Shown here piece after piece: positions 1-10,960 of a DNA stretch of 64,000 nucleotides. The number at the start of each line of letters is the position of its first letter. Position 1 is the stretch's first letter. The notes below the pieces were generated by a model that saw nothing but the letters and a program-made list of their open reading frames with translations, did no database searches and was not told the DNA's origin. The stretch comes from Epiperipatus broadwayi. Its lineage: Eukaryota; Onychophora; Udeonychophora; Euonychophora; Peripatidae. The translations under genes and the position numbers were made by a program. Where the stretch lies: assembly GCA_028023455.1 (NCBI GenBank), contig JAQFVV010012395.1, positions 4,028,001 to 4,092,000 of the forward strand. The letters run 5' to 3'.

Positions 1-1640
1 AGAAGCAACAAAAATTAAAGCCAAACATTTCCTATGTTGAGAGGAAAGTGATTAAATCTCTCAAAAAAAGATAAATCTATCATCATTCTCCTTCATAAAA
101 ATGTCAATGTAACCATTATGATGGTTACAACCAAACTATGCCAACCAAATACAAAAACTCCTCACAGCAGACGAGAACAAAAAAAATTGCAAAAAACCCG
201 AACATTGAGAATGGAAACAAAGTTAAAAGCATTGTAGGTACTTCAATAACTCAAATGTAAATTAATATATTTCAGCAAAAGTTCTCATCTTGATGGCCTA
301 CCCAAAATCCATAAAAGTCATGTTTCATTAAGATCTATTGTTAGTTCTAGAAATTCATCTGGCCAAAATTTGTCAAGATTTCTTCACAAAGTTGTTAGTC
401 TTTTGGCATACAAGATCAACTTCTTTGTCCGGTATTTTAAGCACATTGCAGAATTAATCAAGAACATGAAAATTAAAGGAACTGACATACTGGTAAGCTT
501 TAATGTGGAAAGTTTATTAATGAATGTACAATGTGAAGAAGAATTGACTGTTGTAAGAAAAAGATTAAATGGTGATAACAGCTTACAAACCAGAACAACT
601 CTTCTTATTGATAGTACAATGGAACTATTAACACCCTGCATAAGAACAACATATTTTTAGTACAACACAGAATTATTTCAACAAAATCAAGAAATGACTA
701 TGGACTCGCCTATTCCATGTCTGATTAGCGATATTTAAATGAAAAAAACTTGAAACCACGGTCATTAAGACTACTCCAAATTCACTAAACATTGACTTTT
801 TTATATTGATGATATATTTGTTGCATGACTACATGATGAAGCACTACTACAAACTTTTTGGGAACATATCAACAACATTCCTTCAATTAAATTCACAACA
901 GAATCAGGACCATAATTAACATTCTTGGATGTTCTTGTGACAAGACTCCTTTATGGAAAAATCAAAATTACATTCTATAGAAACCCATATATACAAGATA
1001 ATACTTAGCATATACATTCAATCACACCAGAAATACAAAACACAGGATTATACTATCATTATGGTACAGAGCAAAAGAAGTTTGATCAGTAATTTGAAAA
1101 CAGAAAAGTTTTATATAGAACAAATTCTCATAAAGAATAGGTAGCATCAGTTTTCATTAAAAAACCTGAAATAGGAAAAAACAATTATTGGTATTGTATT
1201 GATTGGTGCTGTAGTGTATCCATACATATCAGAAATAACAGACAAATTAAAGAAAATTGCAATCAATATACTCTCAGCTTTCCAGGGCCATTCCACACTA
1301 AATGGATATTTAAACATCTAAGAACCTAAACTTGAAATGCTGAAAATAAAACCAGCATCTATAAAATACATATGAATGTGAAATGACATGTATTGGTGAG
1401 ACTGGTCACCTCATTGAAAAGTGATTGCAAGAGCATAAACTGATCAATAGAAAAAAAGAAAACAACTGTATTTAAAGAAGCAAACCATGTATGTACCTAT
1501 AAACACATTTTCTATCTTGGAAAAATACAAAAATATTGGATAGAGAGGAAAAAGTACAAAGAAAAAAATTCAAAAAAATCTGCTCACATAACTATCAAAA
1601 ATAACCCCATGAATCAACCTATTATGTCTATACATAATGT
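1..1640 (+). pseudogene. Penelope-like retroelement (RT plus GIY-YIG), decayed, 5' end outside window
   Basis: Remnant of a Penelope-like element: a reverse transcriptase joined to a C-terminal GIY-YIG endonuclease that nicks the target. Reading across frames, 40-110 resembles the family N-terminal region (a KSLKKD-like stretch). The RT shows LDGLPKIHK at about 289-315, IVSSRNS near 337, and VSFNVESLLMNV near 500, where the usual catalytic D of the VSFDVESL motif reads N. A stop lies at 658; the same frame then gives a QEMTMDSPI motif and the catalytic YIDDIF at 802-819. The GIY-YIG part follows near 1371-1440 (CEMTCIGETGHLIEK, then a stop, then LQEHK). Stops and shifts make it inactive. The open stretch 286-660 is only the best-kept piece. 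Confidence 0.85.
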
Positions 1641-1734
1641 TTGGAAATTACTAATTAACTTTGTTTGCTCTTAGAGTAAAGTGTAGAAATCAGGAGGAAT
1701 ATAATAGATAAGTATATAAAATTACTAGTGATTG
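1641..1734. other. AT-rich spacer
   Basis: Between the Penelope-like remnant and a tRNA-like SINE. No coding or structured signal seen. Confidence 0.4.
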
Positions 1735-1885
1735 TTGCCTTTGGCAGGATGGCTCAGTTGGCTAGAGTATTTCTCTTAAAATTAAATATTCAAGAATCTA
1801 AAGGTCCAAGTTCAATCCCCATGCTAGTACTGGAACTAGTCAAGCCATAAACACCTGAAGAAGGAAGGAGAATAATACCACTTAA
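1735..1885 (+). repeat. tRNA-derived SINE-like repeat
   Basis: A tRNA-like segment with an A-box-like GGCTCAGTTGGCTAGAG near 1750 and a B-box-like AAGTTCAATCCCC near 1808, followed by a non-tRNA tail rich in A and G. It is too diverged to be a working tRNA. A second partial copy (GGCTCAATTGGTTAGAG) lies near 40455. Probably a pol III-derived SINE; no TSD was resolved. Confidence 0.5.
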
Positions 1886-2055
1886 AAACATTTTATATAT
1901 ACTAACTTGTGTGCTATTATTAATAGTTGAATATAATTAAAAATTTTAATAAAGTTAAATTTTTCTAAGAAACTCAATGATTAATATTAGATGACAGAAA
2001 TAGTCTAACATATAAATACAACTAAAATGCCATCATCACAAACTTTTAGGAAAAC
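1886..2055. other. AT-rich, nothing assigned
   Basis: No conserved frame, RNA or repeat recognised. Confidence 0.4.
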
Positions 2056-2318
2056 ATTATGGAGATATTATACCATTTACACCATTCTTAAACACTATCA
2101 ATACTTTTATTTATATCAAACTGACAGTTTCAACTGTCCTGCAGTCATCATCAGCTCACAAAAGCTCTGATGATGACTGCAGGACAGTCAAAACTGTTAA
2201 TTTGATATAAATAAAAGTATTAATAAAGTGTTTAAAAAAGGCATAAATGGTATGATATGTTAGAATAGAAATCAATACATAGGAAAAGAACAAGTAGAAA
2301 ATTATATTATGGAGATAT
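2056..2318. mobile_element. Fold-back element FB1 with hammerhead cores and 13-bp TSD
   Basis: A near-perfect inverted repeat (arms about 2069-2154 and 2167-2256, short central loop) bounded by exact 13-bp direct repeats ATTATGGAGATAT at 2056-2068 and 2306-2318. It therefore inserted as one unit. Each arm carries a hammerhead-like core. On the minus strand CUGAUGA (2154-2148) is followed by a GACUG/CAGUU stem II and GAAA (2131-2128); on the plus strand CUGAUGA (2167-2173) is followed by AAAA in place of GAAA. There is no ORF. Long terminal repeats in inverted orientation and hammerheads are both known for Penelope-like elements, so a non-autonomous derivative is likely. Confidence 0.75.
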
Positions 2319-2584
2319 GACTGTAAATATTAACATACAGACTGAACATTAATATGAAATATAAAAGATTATTTAATAATTACAAAAAAAATTATAGAAG
2401 AAATCTTTCAAAAAAATGAAGCTAACTCTAAATGATTCTAAAAAACAATTGATTTTTTTTTTAATGTTAATATTTTAAAAAGTTAATTCGTTTAATAATA
2501 TACAATATTGCAAGGGGAAAACATATTATCTGGTTAAATTAAAAAATATTTTTACAGTTAAACTAGATGGTTGTAGAGCTGGAG
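2319..2584. other. AT-rich, nothing assigned
   Basis: Low-complexity A/T runs only. Confidence 0.4.
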
Positions 2585-2845
2585 TGTGGAGTAGATTGAA
2601 GCCTGTCCATTAAAGTATGAAAATTGGCTATCTTGATATATATCTGAGCACTTATGACATATATTTGTGGAGATGGTAATCTGGACCAATTGATGATTTC
2701 TGGTTTAGCATGAAATACGTATATTGGTGATTATTTATCTTTTCAACATATATGTGTTCAAGTGTATATGTTATGAGATAGAGTGGAGAGTGGTGGGTCG
2801 TGTGAAAGTCTGTGCTCATATACCTATATATTAGTTAAACTGTAT
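2585..2845 (+). repeat. Hammerhead/B-box repeat, copy A
   Basis: Copy of the family also seen at 17724-18041 and 19245-19440. In order: a shared lead (ATTAAAGTATGAAAATTGGC near 2611), a hammerhead motif at 2675-2735, the tail TTGGTGATTATTTATCTTTT, then a decayed tRNA-like half ending in GAAAGTCTGTGCTC, the place where better copies read GTCTGAGTTCGAATCCC. No coding capacity. Confidence 0.6.
2675..2735 (+). ncRNA. Hammerhead ribozyme motif (one core change)
   Basis: Core UUGAUGA (2690-2696, first C changed to U), a stem II region, GAAA at 2712-2715, then a UACGUA palindrome as stem III. Stem I pairs CCAA (2686-2689) with UUGG (2724-2727) and UAAUC (2677-2681) with GAUUA (2729-2733) around an internal loop, the usual type I layout. 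The C3-to-U change probably weakens or kills cleavage. Confidence 0.6.
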
Positions 2846-3429
2846 ACTAACATTGATAGGATTTTTTTTATATCTTAGTATAATAGCTTAATTATTTAAA
2901 TCATAAATAAATAAAAATTATAGTTTGTATGGTAATAATACTTATTGTTAATTATTTGTTTTCTTTATTGTGTATACAGTTGATTTTATTCATATATGTG
3001 TGTGTATAAAAGTAAATACTTTTCAAAATTCTTAGATTTTCTAAATTGCAATATTTATATAAATAGAATAAATACTATTAATTAATGCAGAGTTAAATAA
3101 TTTAAGAGTTTGAACTGTAATTTTTTTAAAAGATGTATAATTTGTTGTTATTGTTTGTCTACAATCATTTTCATTTTTGAATTTTTCTTTGTAATTAATT
3201 CTGAAGATGGCAACTAGATCTGACTAAAACATTAACATATTAAAATAATAGTAATAATTTTTCAAGCAAAAAGATGAGTAAATTAAGTTATTATTATTTT
3301 TTTATTTTTATGGATATGTATATATATGGGTGTATGACTTTGCATATGTTTATTCATTGTGCTAATTTTTATTTTAACAATTTATACTATATAATAATAA
3401 ATCTAATTTATTTTTAATGCTATGTTTTG
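2846..3429. other. AT-rich, nothing assigned
   Basis: Long A/T runs with a short TG tract near 2996. No conserved frame or structure. Confidence 0.4.
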
Positions 3430-3520
3430 ATAAATATATTAAACAACCTCCATCCTTTCACATATTCTTTATAAAATCATATAAATAAAAATACAATAAA
3501 AGACAAATGCCCCCCCCCCC

Positions 3521-3570
3521 CAAGATGCATTTTGTGCTGAACTAGTACTCATCAGTTGGCCCAGATCACC
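3521..3570 (-). ncRNA. Hammerhead-like motif, decayed
   Basis: Minus strand CUGAUGA (3555-3549) and AUGCAUC palindrome are kept, and stem I pairs CCAA with UUGG, but GAAA reads AAAA. Likely inactive. Confidence 0.5.
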
Positions 3571-3700
3571 ATCTATCATATAGATTATATAAAGAGTATT
3601 TATCAGTAGTAAATTTTACACTGTAACAATTGTCAGTTGGCCCAGATCACTATCTCTCATATATATCTACTCTTCATATAATAGAGATATATACAAGAGA

Positions 3701-3765
3701 TAGTGATCTGGGCCAACTGATGAGTGCCGGTTCAGGATGAAATGCATCTTGGGAAGCATTTGTCT
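3701..3765 (+). ncRNA. Hammerhead ribozyme motif
   Basis: CUGAUGA at 3717-3723, GAAA at 3739-3742, then UGCAU-C with cleavage expected after C3748. Stem I pairs CCAA (3713-3716) with UUGG (3749-3752). Stem II (3724-3738) is partly mispaired compared with the copy at 59990-60029. Stem III is only the palindrome AUGCAU. Confidence 0.65.
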
Positions 3766-4035
3766 TTTATTGTATTTTTATTTATATGATTTTAAAAAGA
3801 ATATGTGAAAGTATGGAAGTTGTTTAATATATTTATAAAGATATTACACATGGGAAAGAGAAAGGTGAATAACTCCATGTGCGTGTGTGTTTAAAATTAA
3901 AAAATCAAATATATTAATCTTTAAATGAGGTTTAAAGTTTATATCTGTGCTAGAGATAATCTCTAGCTTAGTAAATGATTAATGATAATCATTACTGTAT
4001 TTATTTGGGGTGAATGTCAAAGTTGTGGGTTTTTA

Positions 4036-5710
4036 AAAAATAAAAATAATTAAATTTAACTATCTCAAAATTAATATATACCAAAAATGTATAAAACATG
4101 ATAAATTTAAAATAATTTTTGTCATTCACTTTTTTTCTTTTTATTATTATTTGGCAGCTATAATAAAAGTACCTAAAAAAAAATATTTGAATTTGAATGT
4201 ACATAAAATACTAATATTTTATTAAGTTCTTGAGTTGTTCTTGTTAGAATTGATAATATTGCTTTAGATATCAAATCGAAAGATTATATTATGTTACTTG
4301 TTCAAAGTTGTAAAAGATTTGTTTTAGTTTTGGATTCCCAGATGTATATTTTAAAAATAACATTAGCAGAGTAATACAATTAGATTGCAGATGCTATATA
4401 TATATATTTAATTTTTTTTCAATCATATTAAATTTTTACTAGTTTAATTTTTGTTTATTACTATGAATTTGTCTATAGCCCATATTTGAACATTTCTAAC
4501 TATTGGGTATTCAAAATGTTCAAAATGTATATTGTTATGGTTTGCATAAGTTCTCTTGTATAACCTGCTATTTTAAATTGCTTAAATGGTTTAAAATAGA
4601 ATAAAGATGACAATTGTATGATTATTGTATAATTACTACAATTTTTTATTATTAATATTGTTTATTTTTTATTGTAGATATGTTTGTTAAATCTTTTTTT
4701 ATTATTTACTTATTTGTTTTCAATTTATATATATATATGTTTGGTTTGGCAGAAGATCAGCTATTTGATGAACTGTATATATTTTTATTTGTCAATAAAG
4801 ATGATTATCTAATTATCCATATTGTAATAATTCTGATGATATAGAAAATAAATAATTGTGTAGTCTTTGTATTTAGTATATTTCTCAGTAGCACAACTTA
4901 CATTTAATCAAAACAGTTTGAATGTTGTGATACCAGAAGTATATGTTTTTTACAAAAGTTTGTGTCAACATCATTATAATATAAACTAAATATTTTGAGC
5001 CACTGATACTGAAATCCATCTAACAAATGAATTTATATTCAGGCATTCATTTTTTAATAACCTAATCATAACCTTCAAAAGCTTACAAGATGAATTGAAC
5101 ATCACATTCTTGAATAATGTTGAATATATAGATTTAGAAAGTAACAATTATAAAAAGAAACTTCTAGGTAAAATTATCAATAATAAAATCATTAAAAAAA
5201 ATTCAAATATTCAAGCTCATCCATCCCCTCCCAATCTTATTTAAGATTTATTTTCAACTTATTATATAATATTATTATAACAAAAACTTACAATAATGAA
5301 AAATTAAACCTGCATTTGAATTCCATCTGTTTATTCTATTAAAATAATGGGGAATATTTTTTACATCTTTTTTACTGTTGCTCAAGCATTGAAGAAAACA
5401 GGTTTTCAATACATTACAAATCAATTTTAAAGAATAATTAAGAAAAGCAATTAAAAAGTACAACCTAGTATTAAAATATATGCTTAAAAAATTTGGTCTA
5501 TTCTATATGATTTTATTTTTGAGAATAGGAAATACTATGAACTCAGTAACCTAAATAATAATTGGAGCAAATACTTCCATAAATGCTTAAAGTGCCTTCT
5601 AAAACTTAAGATGCAAAAATATGGTCAAACAGTGATATTTTATGTAAAAATGTAATGAGAAAATAATTTTACTAAACAACTAGAATAACCAAAAATAAAT
5701 AAATATATAT
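4036..5710. other. AT-rich, nothing assigned
   Basis: Homopolymer A/T runs and short TA tracts (4397, 4726). The open frames on the minus strand at 4001-4204 and 5275-5463 have low-complexity composition and no recognisable motif. Confidence 0.4.
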
Positions 5711-5993
5711 ATAATTGTAAATAAGTATAGGGGATTTGAACTCAGATTTTCAAGCACCCTTCAACTATCCACAGTATCTCATACAACTGATACACATGCC
5801 CCCACACATGTATATGTATATTGGTGATTATTTATCTTTTCTACATGTGTGTGTGGTCATGTGTATCAGTTGTATGAGATAGTGTGGATAGTTGAAGGGT
5901 GCTTGAAAATCTGAGTTCAAATCCCCTATACTTACAGTTAAGCTCCAGGTTTGTGAAGAGTGCCTGGTTTTCAAATATTTATAATTGTAAATA
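5711..5993. mobile_element. Fold-back element FB3 with 13-bp TSD and B-box-like arms
   Basis: Two arms of about 90 bp (5724-5812 and 5843-5933) are inverted and nearly identical, so the copy is young. Exact 13-bp direct repeats ATAATTGTAAATA lie at 5711-5723 and 5981-5993. The plus-strand arm holds a tRNA-like stretch ending in the B-box-like GAGTTCAAATCCC. The centre keeps TTGGTGATTATTTATCTTTT, the sequence that follows the hammerhead in related copies, but the ribozyme core itself is absent. Confidence 0.75.
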
Positions 5994-7346
5994 ACTAAAT
6001 TTTGAAAAAGTATTTTGTGAATAAAAAATTATTTAATAAATCTTTACATTAATATTTAATTCTGAGCATTCAAATTTTACACTTTTTTATTTCATATTTA
6101 TCTCTAATATTAGATATTTATACATTTTTTTGCCATATTCATTTTATAGTCGTAATTATACAAACTTATCCAGTGATGAAATCACAAAGAGCTCAGTAGA
6201 GTTTAAAACCAATAACAACTTTATACTAAATAGTTAAAAAATAAATAAATAATTACTTGAGAACTCAAAATCAGACCAAAAGTTATTCTACTGATGATGA
6301 TTATATATGGAAATTGAAATGTAAAAATTTTGTAACTTTATAAATACACAACTGTTATATATAAAATATATAATATTTAATAGTTGTATTTAAGATCCTA
6401 GGGGATCTTGCATTGATTTGTATTTTTATTTTCCTAATATAATGAGATATTAAATGAATATATATATATATATTGGATTGGGAAAAAAAGATGAATCTAT
6501 AATTACAAAAATTAAAAGTGAATGTATGGAAATAAACTTAATTATATATATAAAAAGTTTGACATGTAACTTTTTGAAAAAAAATTGGAAAAGGCTTTAT
6601 GAAAAATTCATTTTATATTAAGGTAAATAGAAAAGAAAAATGCATATTAGTAAAAAGTAACAAATGATTAATTATACTTAATTAAGATTTTGTATTAAGG
6701 GATTAATTCTAAAAATACAGAAAAACAATATGTAAAGAAAACAATTTTTGATAAGCAAGAGCATGGACTGGTTGGTCAGAAAAAGTTAAAACTAATATAG
6801 ATCATTCAAATTCTTTCACTTGGTGATATAGAGTCAACTTCATACAGAGCTTCATTCAAAGTGACATTAAGTTAGATTCTTAATAGAAACACTGGTGGAT
6901 TGATTCATGTTCATCATATTATGGCAGTGCCAGAATTAGTGAAGAGAAATGATATGCAGCTCAATTATAACTACCATATGAAAAGTCTTAAAGATAGAAA
7001 ATACTTTTAGGACTAAATTTATTCTAGCCATGATGGAAAACTTCCATATGAAAATGACGTTCAATAACATGTGGTATTTGAGTCTTCCAAAATGTAATTC
7101 CTTCACTGTAAAAGATGCTATGCTATACCTTAGAATTAATAGTAGCTAGTAGTCTAAAGAATATGATGACATGAAGCCTAATCTAGCTTGATGTTCTGAT
7201 AGAGTTTTTTTCTGCAATTCAAAATTTGCTGTAGCTTGTTAAAATAAAGGAGTATATAATGTGAGAAATTCAAAGAGATCCAAACTTGAAGATCAAGAAA
7301 TTAAAAAATGGAGTAAAGAAATATTATGTATATAGGCTTAAATCAT
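5994..7346. other. AT-rich, nothing assigned
   Basis: No coding signal. Moderately mixed composition at 6750-7260 hints at an old unique or decayed-element segment, but I recognise nothing in it. Confidence 0.35.
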
Positions 7347-7679
7347 TTTCTTCTTCTTCTTTTTCTTCTTCTTCTTCTTCTTCTTCTTCTTCTTCTTCTT
7401 CTTCTTCTTCTTCTTCTTCTTCTTCTTCTTCTTCTTCTTCTTCTTCTTCTTCTTCTTCTTCTTCTTCTTCTTCTTCTTCTTCTTCTTCTTCTTCTTCTTC
7501 TTCTTCTTCTTCTTCTTCTTCTTCTTCTTCTTCTTCTTCTTCTTCTTCTTCTTCTTCTTCTTCTTCTTCTTCTTCTTCTTCTTCTTCTTCTTCTTCTTCT
7601 TCTTCTTCTTCTTCTTCTTCTTCTTCTTCTTCTTCTTCTTCTTCTTCTTCTTCTTCTTCTTCTTCTTCTTCTTCTTCTT

Positions 7680-7757
<78 letters not shown>

Positions 7758-7765
7758 TAATAATT

Positions 7766-7837
<72 letters not shown>

Positions 7838-7838
7838 T
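7347..7838. repeat. Compound microsatellite (TTC)n-(TTA)n-(TAA)n
   Basis: An almost pure TTC tract runs from about 7347 to 7708, then TTA to about 7757, then TAA to 7838. The TTC part is a long polypyrimidine/polypurine mirror tract. Reading it gives spurious poly-Ser or poly-Leu frames; it is not a gene. Confidence 0.95.
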
Positions 7839-8626
7839 AATAGATTATTATAATACATATTGATTTGGTTTATTGGAAATGTACATATCTAATTTGATAG
7901 TAAAGTTACTTGTTGTTATCATCAAGATATATGACAGGTTAAAATTGGTTAATGAAGATTAAATATTGGAATTAGTTTTTTATTATGAATTTTTTTTTAA
8001 ACAAAAAAAGTTTTTTATTATTACTGTATTTGAAAACACTGCACCAATATAAATTTTACTCATCAGTTAAAGAATGTATTTTTATTGTAACTTTATGTCA
8101 TATATCTGAATATTTTTTTTATTAATCAATTTGTTTTAGTAAATTATTTGTTTTTGGTAATTTAAAGTAAATTTAGTGTCTGTGCCATTCATATTTAAGC
8201 CTTATCTCATTTCCATTATATATTTAATAAAATAACTTGTTTATGTTTCTGAATATGGTTGTGCTTTTGATTGGGAAATATGATTATATGTTAACAGAAA
8301 AGGAATTATATTAAAGTAGTAATTCATTAGGTATAGTTTTCTATATGGCATTCAAGAAAACATTTACTATATTCTGATTATGCATTAAATTACTAGATGA
8401 TGCAAATCTTCGTCTAAATCTCATATAAATGGTGATCAGGAAATACAATGTTTTTTAAAAGATCTTCAATATTATCTTTACAAAATAGGAATATATGGTT
8501 TGATCATAATCATCGTCAACATAATCTTTAACTTTGAACCAAATTCAGGATTTCTTCTAAGCTTAATAAAATATTTTATGACTTTTTCATACCAATATAT
8601 AAACAATGATCAAAATGGCATATATA
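7839..8626. other. AT-rich, nothing assigned
   Basis: No recognisable feature. Confidence 0.4.
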
Positions 8627-8866
8627 TATAAACAAAATCCACTAGAATAATTCTACAAAATTAAAAATGCCTATATAAAATTAAAGATTAATTTCTTTTG
8701 CTATATCCATCTTATGTCATATTCTTATCATAGCAATATGTTAATATTTAAAGATCATTAAATTCAAAATGGTGGAATATGCCATAAGCTATCTATAGCA
8801 AAGGAAATATTTTTAATTTTATTTAGACATTTTTAATTTTATAGAATTATTCTACTGGATTTTGTT
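8627..8866. repeat. Fold-back / MITE-like element FB4
   Basis: Arms 8631-8725 and 8773-8866 are inverted copies of each other (AACAAAATCC...GAATATG type ends) with a 47-bp spacer. No hammerhead core and no ORF seen. TA-rich flanks prevent calling a TSD. Confidence 0.65.
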
Positions 8867-8886
8867 TATTATTCTTATATCACTTG

Positions 8887-8890
<4 letters not shown>

Positions 8891-8943
<53 letters not shown>

Positions 8944-8960
8944 TAAGGGATATATATATA

Positions 8961-8994
<34 letters not shown>

Positions 8995-8996
8995 CC
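8891..8996. repeat. TA dinucleotide tracts
   Basis: Two TA runs flank GTATAAGGG; together with CCCTTATAC at 8998-9006 they can form a long hairpin. Confidence 0.9.
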
Positions 8997-9006
8997 ATCC
9001 CTTATA

Positions 9007-9349
9007 CTTTAATTCATTGCATAAAATGGTGAATAACAAGTGGTAATTAGAAATAAAATAGATATCACACATCATCATACTTCTATCCACTCTATATTGG
9101 ATATTGTTCATGAATTATATTTTATACTCTTGTAATATTTAATATTATCTATCTTTGCATTTGTGCAAACTCTACTCTATTAATTTTGAAATATCCTTTT
9201 TTAAATAAAATATAAGTAAAAAAAATAAAATAATATATTATTAAATAAGAGGATAAAAAAACTCTTCATAATCCTTTCAATAAAATTAATCATATTCACA
9301 TAATAGTATATAAAATAGTATATAATTAAATGTGAAAGTAAATGTTTTT
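9007..9349. other. AT-rich, nothing assigned
   Basis: No recognisable feature. Confidence 0.4.
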
Positions 9350-9445
9350 TTTTTCATATGTCAAAGTGTTGACCGGGAAATGAACCCAGATCAGCTGCTT
9401 GGAAGGCAGCTATGCTAACCGCTAGACCACCAATGCTTGACATGT
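9350..9445 (-). repeat. tRNA-Gly(TCC)-like SINE copy
   Basis: On the minus strand this reads as a tRNA-Gly-like cloverleaf with anticodon loop CTTCCAA (TCC), A-box-like GGTCTAGCGGTTAG and B-box-like GGTTCATTTCC. A T run at 9345-9354 is an A-tail on the sense strand. The acceptor stem is extended outward by GTCAA/TTGAC. B-box changes and the A-tail argue against a working tRNA gene. Same family at 14068, 21539, 40783, 58895 and 62812. Confidence 0.7.
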
Positions 9446-10138
9446 TTGTCTTTTTTTAAAATGATAATTATATGAAGCTGCATTATACAATGAATATCCA
9501 AAATAAAAAATGTGAATAAATAGAAAAACATTAAAATTCATAAATTTAATAAATATTATAATATGACAGCAGCCATTTTCTGTCTTAGAGTTGTAAATTT
9601 AATAAATATTATACAACAGCAACCATTTTTCTATCTCAAAGCACCATTTACAATCATGTTTACTAATAATAAATTGTTTTATATTGAAAGCTCATAGTTT
9701 TTATTATTTCTTTTACTATTCTTTTCAAAGATGATGTGCAGTATTTTGTGTAATAAAATTTTAAGTATAATACTAAAAGTTTTTCAAAATCTAAACCATT
9801 CTTGAAATCACTGTGGATTTAAAAACATCAAAACAACTAGAGAGAATGTAATTTGCTGATAATAAAATGATTATAAGCATATTGAAGAAAAAAGATATTG
9901 CCCAGAGTTTATTTAATTGTGATAGAAGTTGAAATTTAGAAGTTGAAATTTTGCTATTTATTTCTAAAAAAAATAAAGATACGATTTAGTAAATTTTTTT
10001 ATTACTTTTATTTTTTGAATGAAAGTAATTGAATGAAAATGCATGCAATAAATATATATGTGAATATGCTCTACAATTTATTATTAATAATTATATTATT
10101 TTTATACTACTATTTTTAATTTATATCACATACTGTTT
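9446..10138. other. AT-rich, nothing assigned
   Basis: A short direct repeat (AATTTAATAAATATTAT at about 9542 and 9596) is the only pattern noticed. Confidence 0.4.
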
Positions 10139-10613
10139 CAAAATTAACCCAGATTTATCACTAAACCAGACTAGTCAAAGAAAATAAACTCTAAAGTACA
10201 ACCAATGGTTTAATTGCTACAAGTCAAAAGATTGAAGTGGAGTTGGGCTGGACATATTGCTAGAAGAGATGATAATAGATGGACAATTGAAATTTTAAAC
10301 TGGATTCCAAGAGATTGTAAAAGACTGAGAAAGGGATCACATGTGAGATGGATGGATTAAATAAGAAAGTGTGCAGGGGTGATGTGGAGAAGAGAAGCTA
10401 AAGATTGGAGATGGATTAAACTTGGCGAGACCTTCATCCTGCAGTGGATTGATAATGGTTGATGATGATGATAATGATTTCACTTACATTCCCACTCCCT
10501 TAATATTCAAAGAATCTTGAGAAGTCTGTTTGCAGCAGTGAAACCATTGGTTGTGTTTTAGAGCTTATTTTCTTTGGCTAGTCTGGTTTAGTGATAAAGT
10601 TGGGGTAATTTTG
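10139..10613. mobile_element. Inverted-repeat element with RTE fragment inside
   Basis: Inverted arms of about 73 bp lie at 10139-10212 and 10541-10613 (AAACCAGACTAG against CTAGTCTGGTTT). Between them sits the 3' end of an RTE LINE (10221-10485). Either a MITE-like DNA element was hit by the LINE, or the two sides are old inverted repeats; the former is simpler. Confidence 0.6.
10221..10485 (+). pseudogene. RTE-type LINE, 3' fragment of ORF and tail
   Basis: Encodes the C-terminal stretch typical of this LINE family (WAGHIARRDDNRWTIEILNW, then ETFILQWIDNG) and ends in a (GATGAT) microsatellite tail, as RTE elements do. It matches 47420-47655 (+) and 32972-33220 (-). Strongly 5'-truncated with an internal stop. 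Confidence 0.85.
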
Positions 10614-10864
10614 ATTATTTTATTAACTAGTTTGGGCTTTTAATGTTTACATACTGCATTTGTGTTGTATACAGATGTATGTTGAAAAGTACTATGTACT
10701 TACAATACTTATGTTATTGTAATCAAAGTTTATCAATAAAATGTGATTTATTATATAGGATGTAAGATATATGCAAAGGGATCTTGGAATAAATATACTA
10801 GACATCACAGTTCTTGTGTATTTTTTTTTGTGAAGTTCTTATTAGTCTTTTAACTTAGACATTC

Positions 10865-10906
<42 letters not shown>

Positions 10907-10913
10907 GAATGTA

Positions 10914-10959
<46 letters not shown>
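10614..10959. repeat. Unassigned DNA ending in two TA tracts
   Basis: 10614-10856 shows nothing. 10857-10912 is a hairpin (ACATTCACAA ... TTGTGAATGT) with a TA core, followed by a second TA run to 10956. Confidence 0.7.

Positions 10960-10960
<1 letters not shown>

Larger units (their letters stand above)
3430..4035. repeat. Fold-back element FB2 with two hammerhead motifs plus module
   Basis: Inverted repeat with about 150-bp arms (3430-3580 and 3690-3840), each holding a hammerhead-like motif; a further half-motif lies near 3632-3660. The piece at about 3920-4030 matches in reverse complement a module at about 60100-60215 (both contain TTTATATCTGTGCT and GAGATAATCTCTAG). So this is the same repeat family as the array at 59.9 kb, here inverted. 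A run of C (3510-3521) replaces a few C's of the other copies. No ORF. Confidence 0.7.

Noticed and set aside
7286-7840. 184-codon open frame rich in Ser, Tyr and Asn (and its poly-Leu shadow)
   Set aside because: It is only the reading of a TTC/TTA/TAA microsatellite.
8890-9111. 73-codon Ile/Tyr frame on the minus strand
   Set aside because: Mostly TA dinucleotide repeat read as protein.
9350-9445. Functional tRNA-Gly(TCC) gene
   Set aside because: B box altered (GGTTCATTTCC) and the element is tailed like the other SINE copies.
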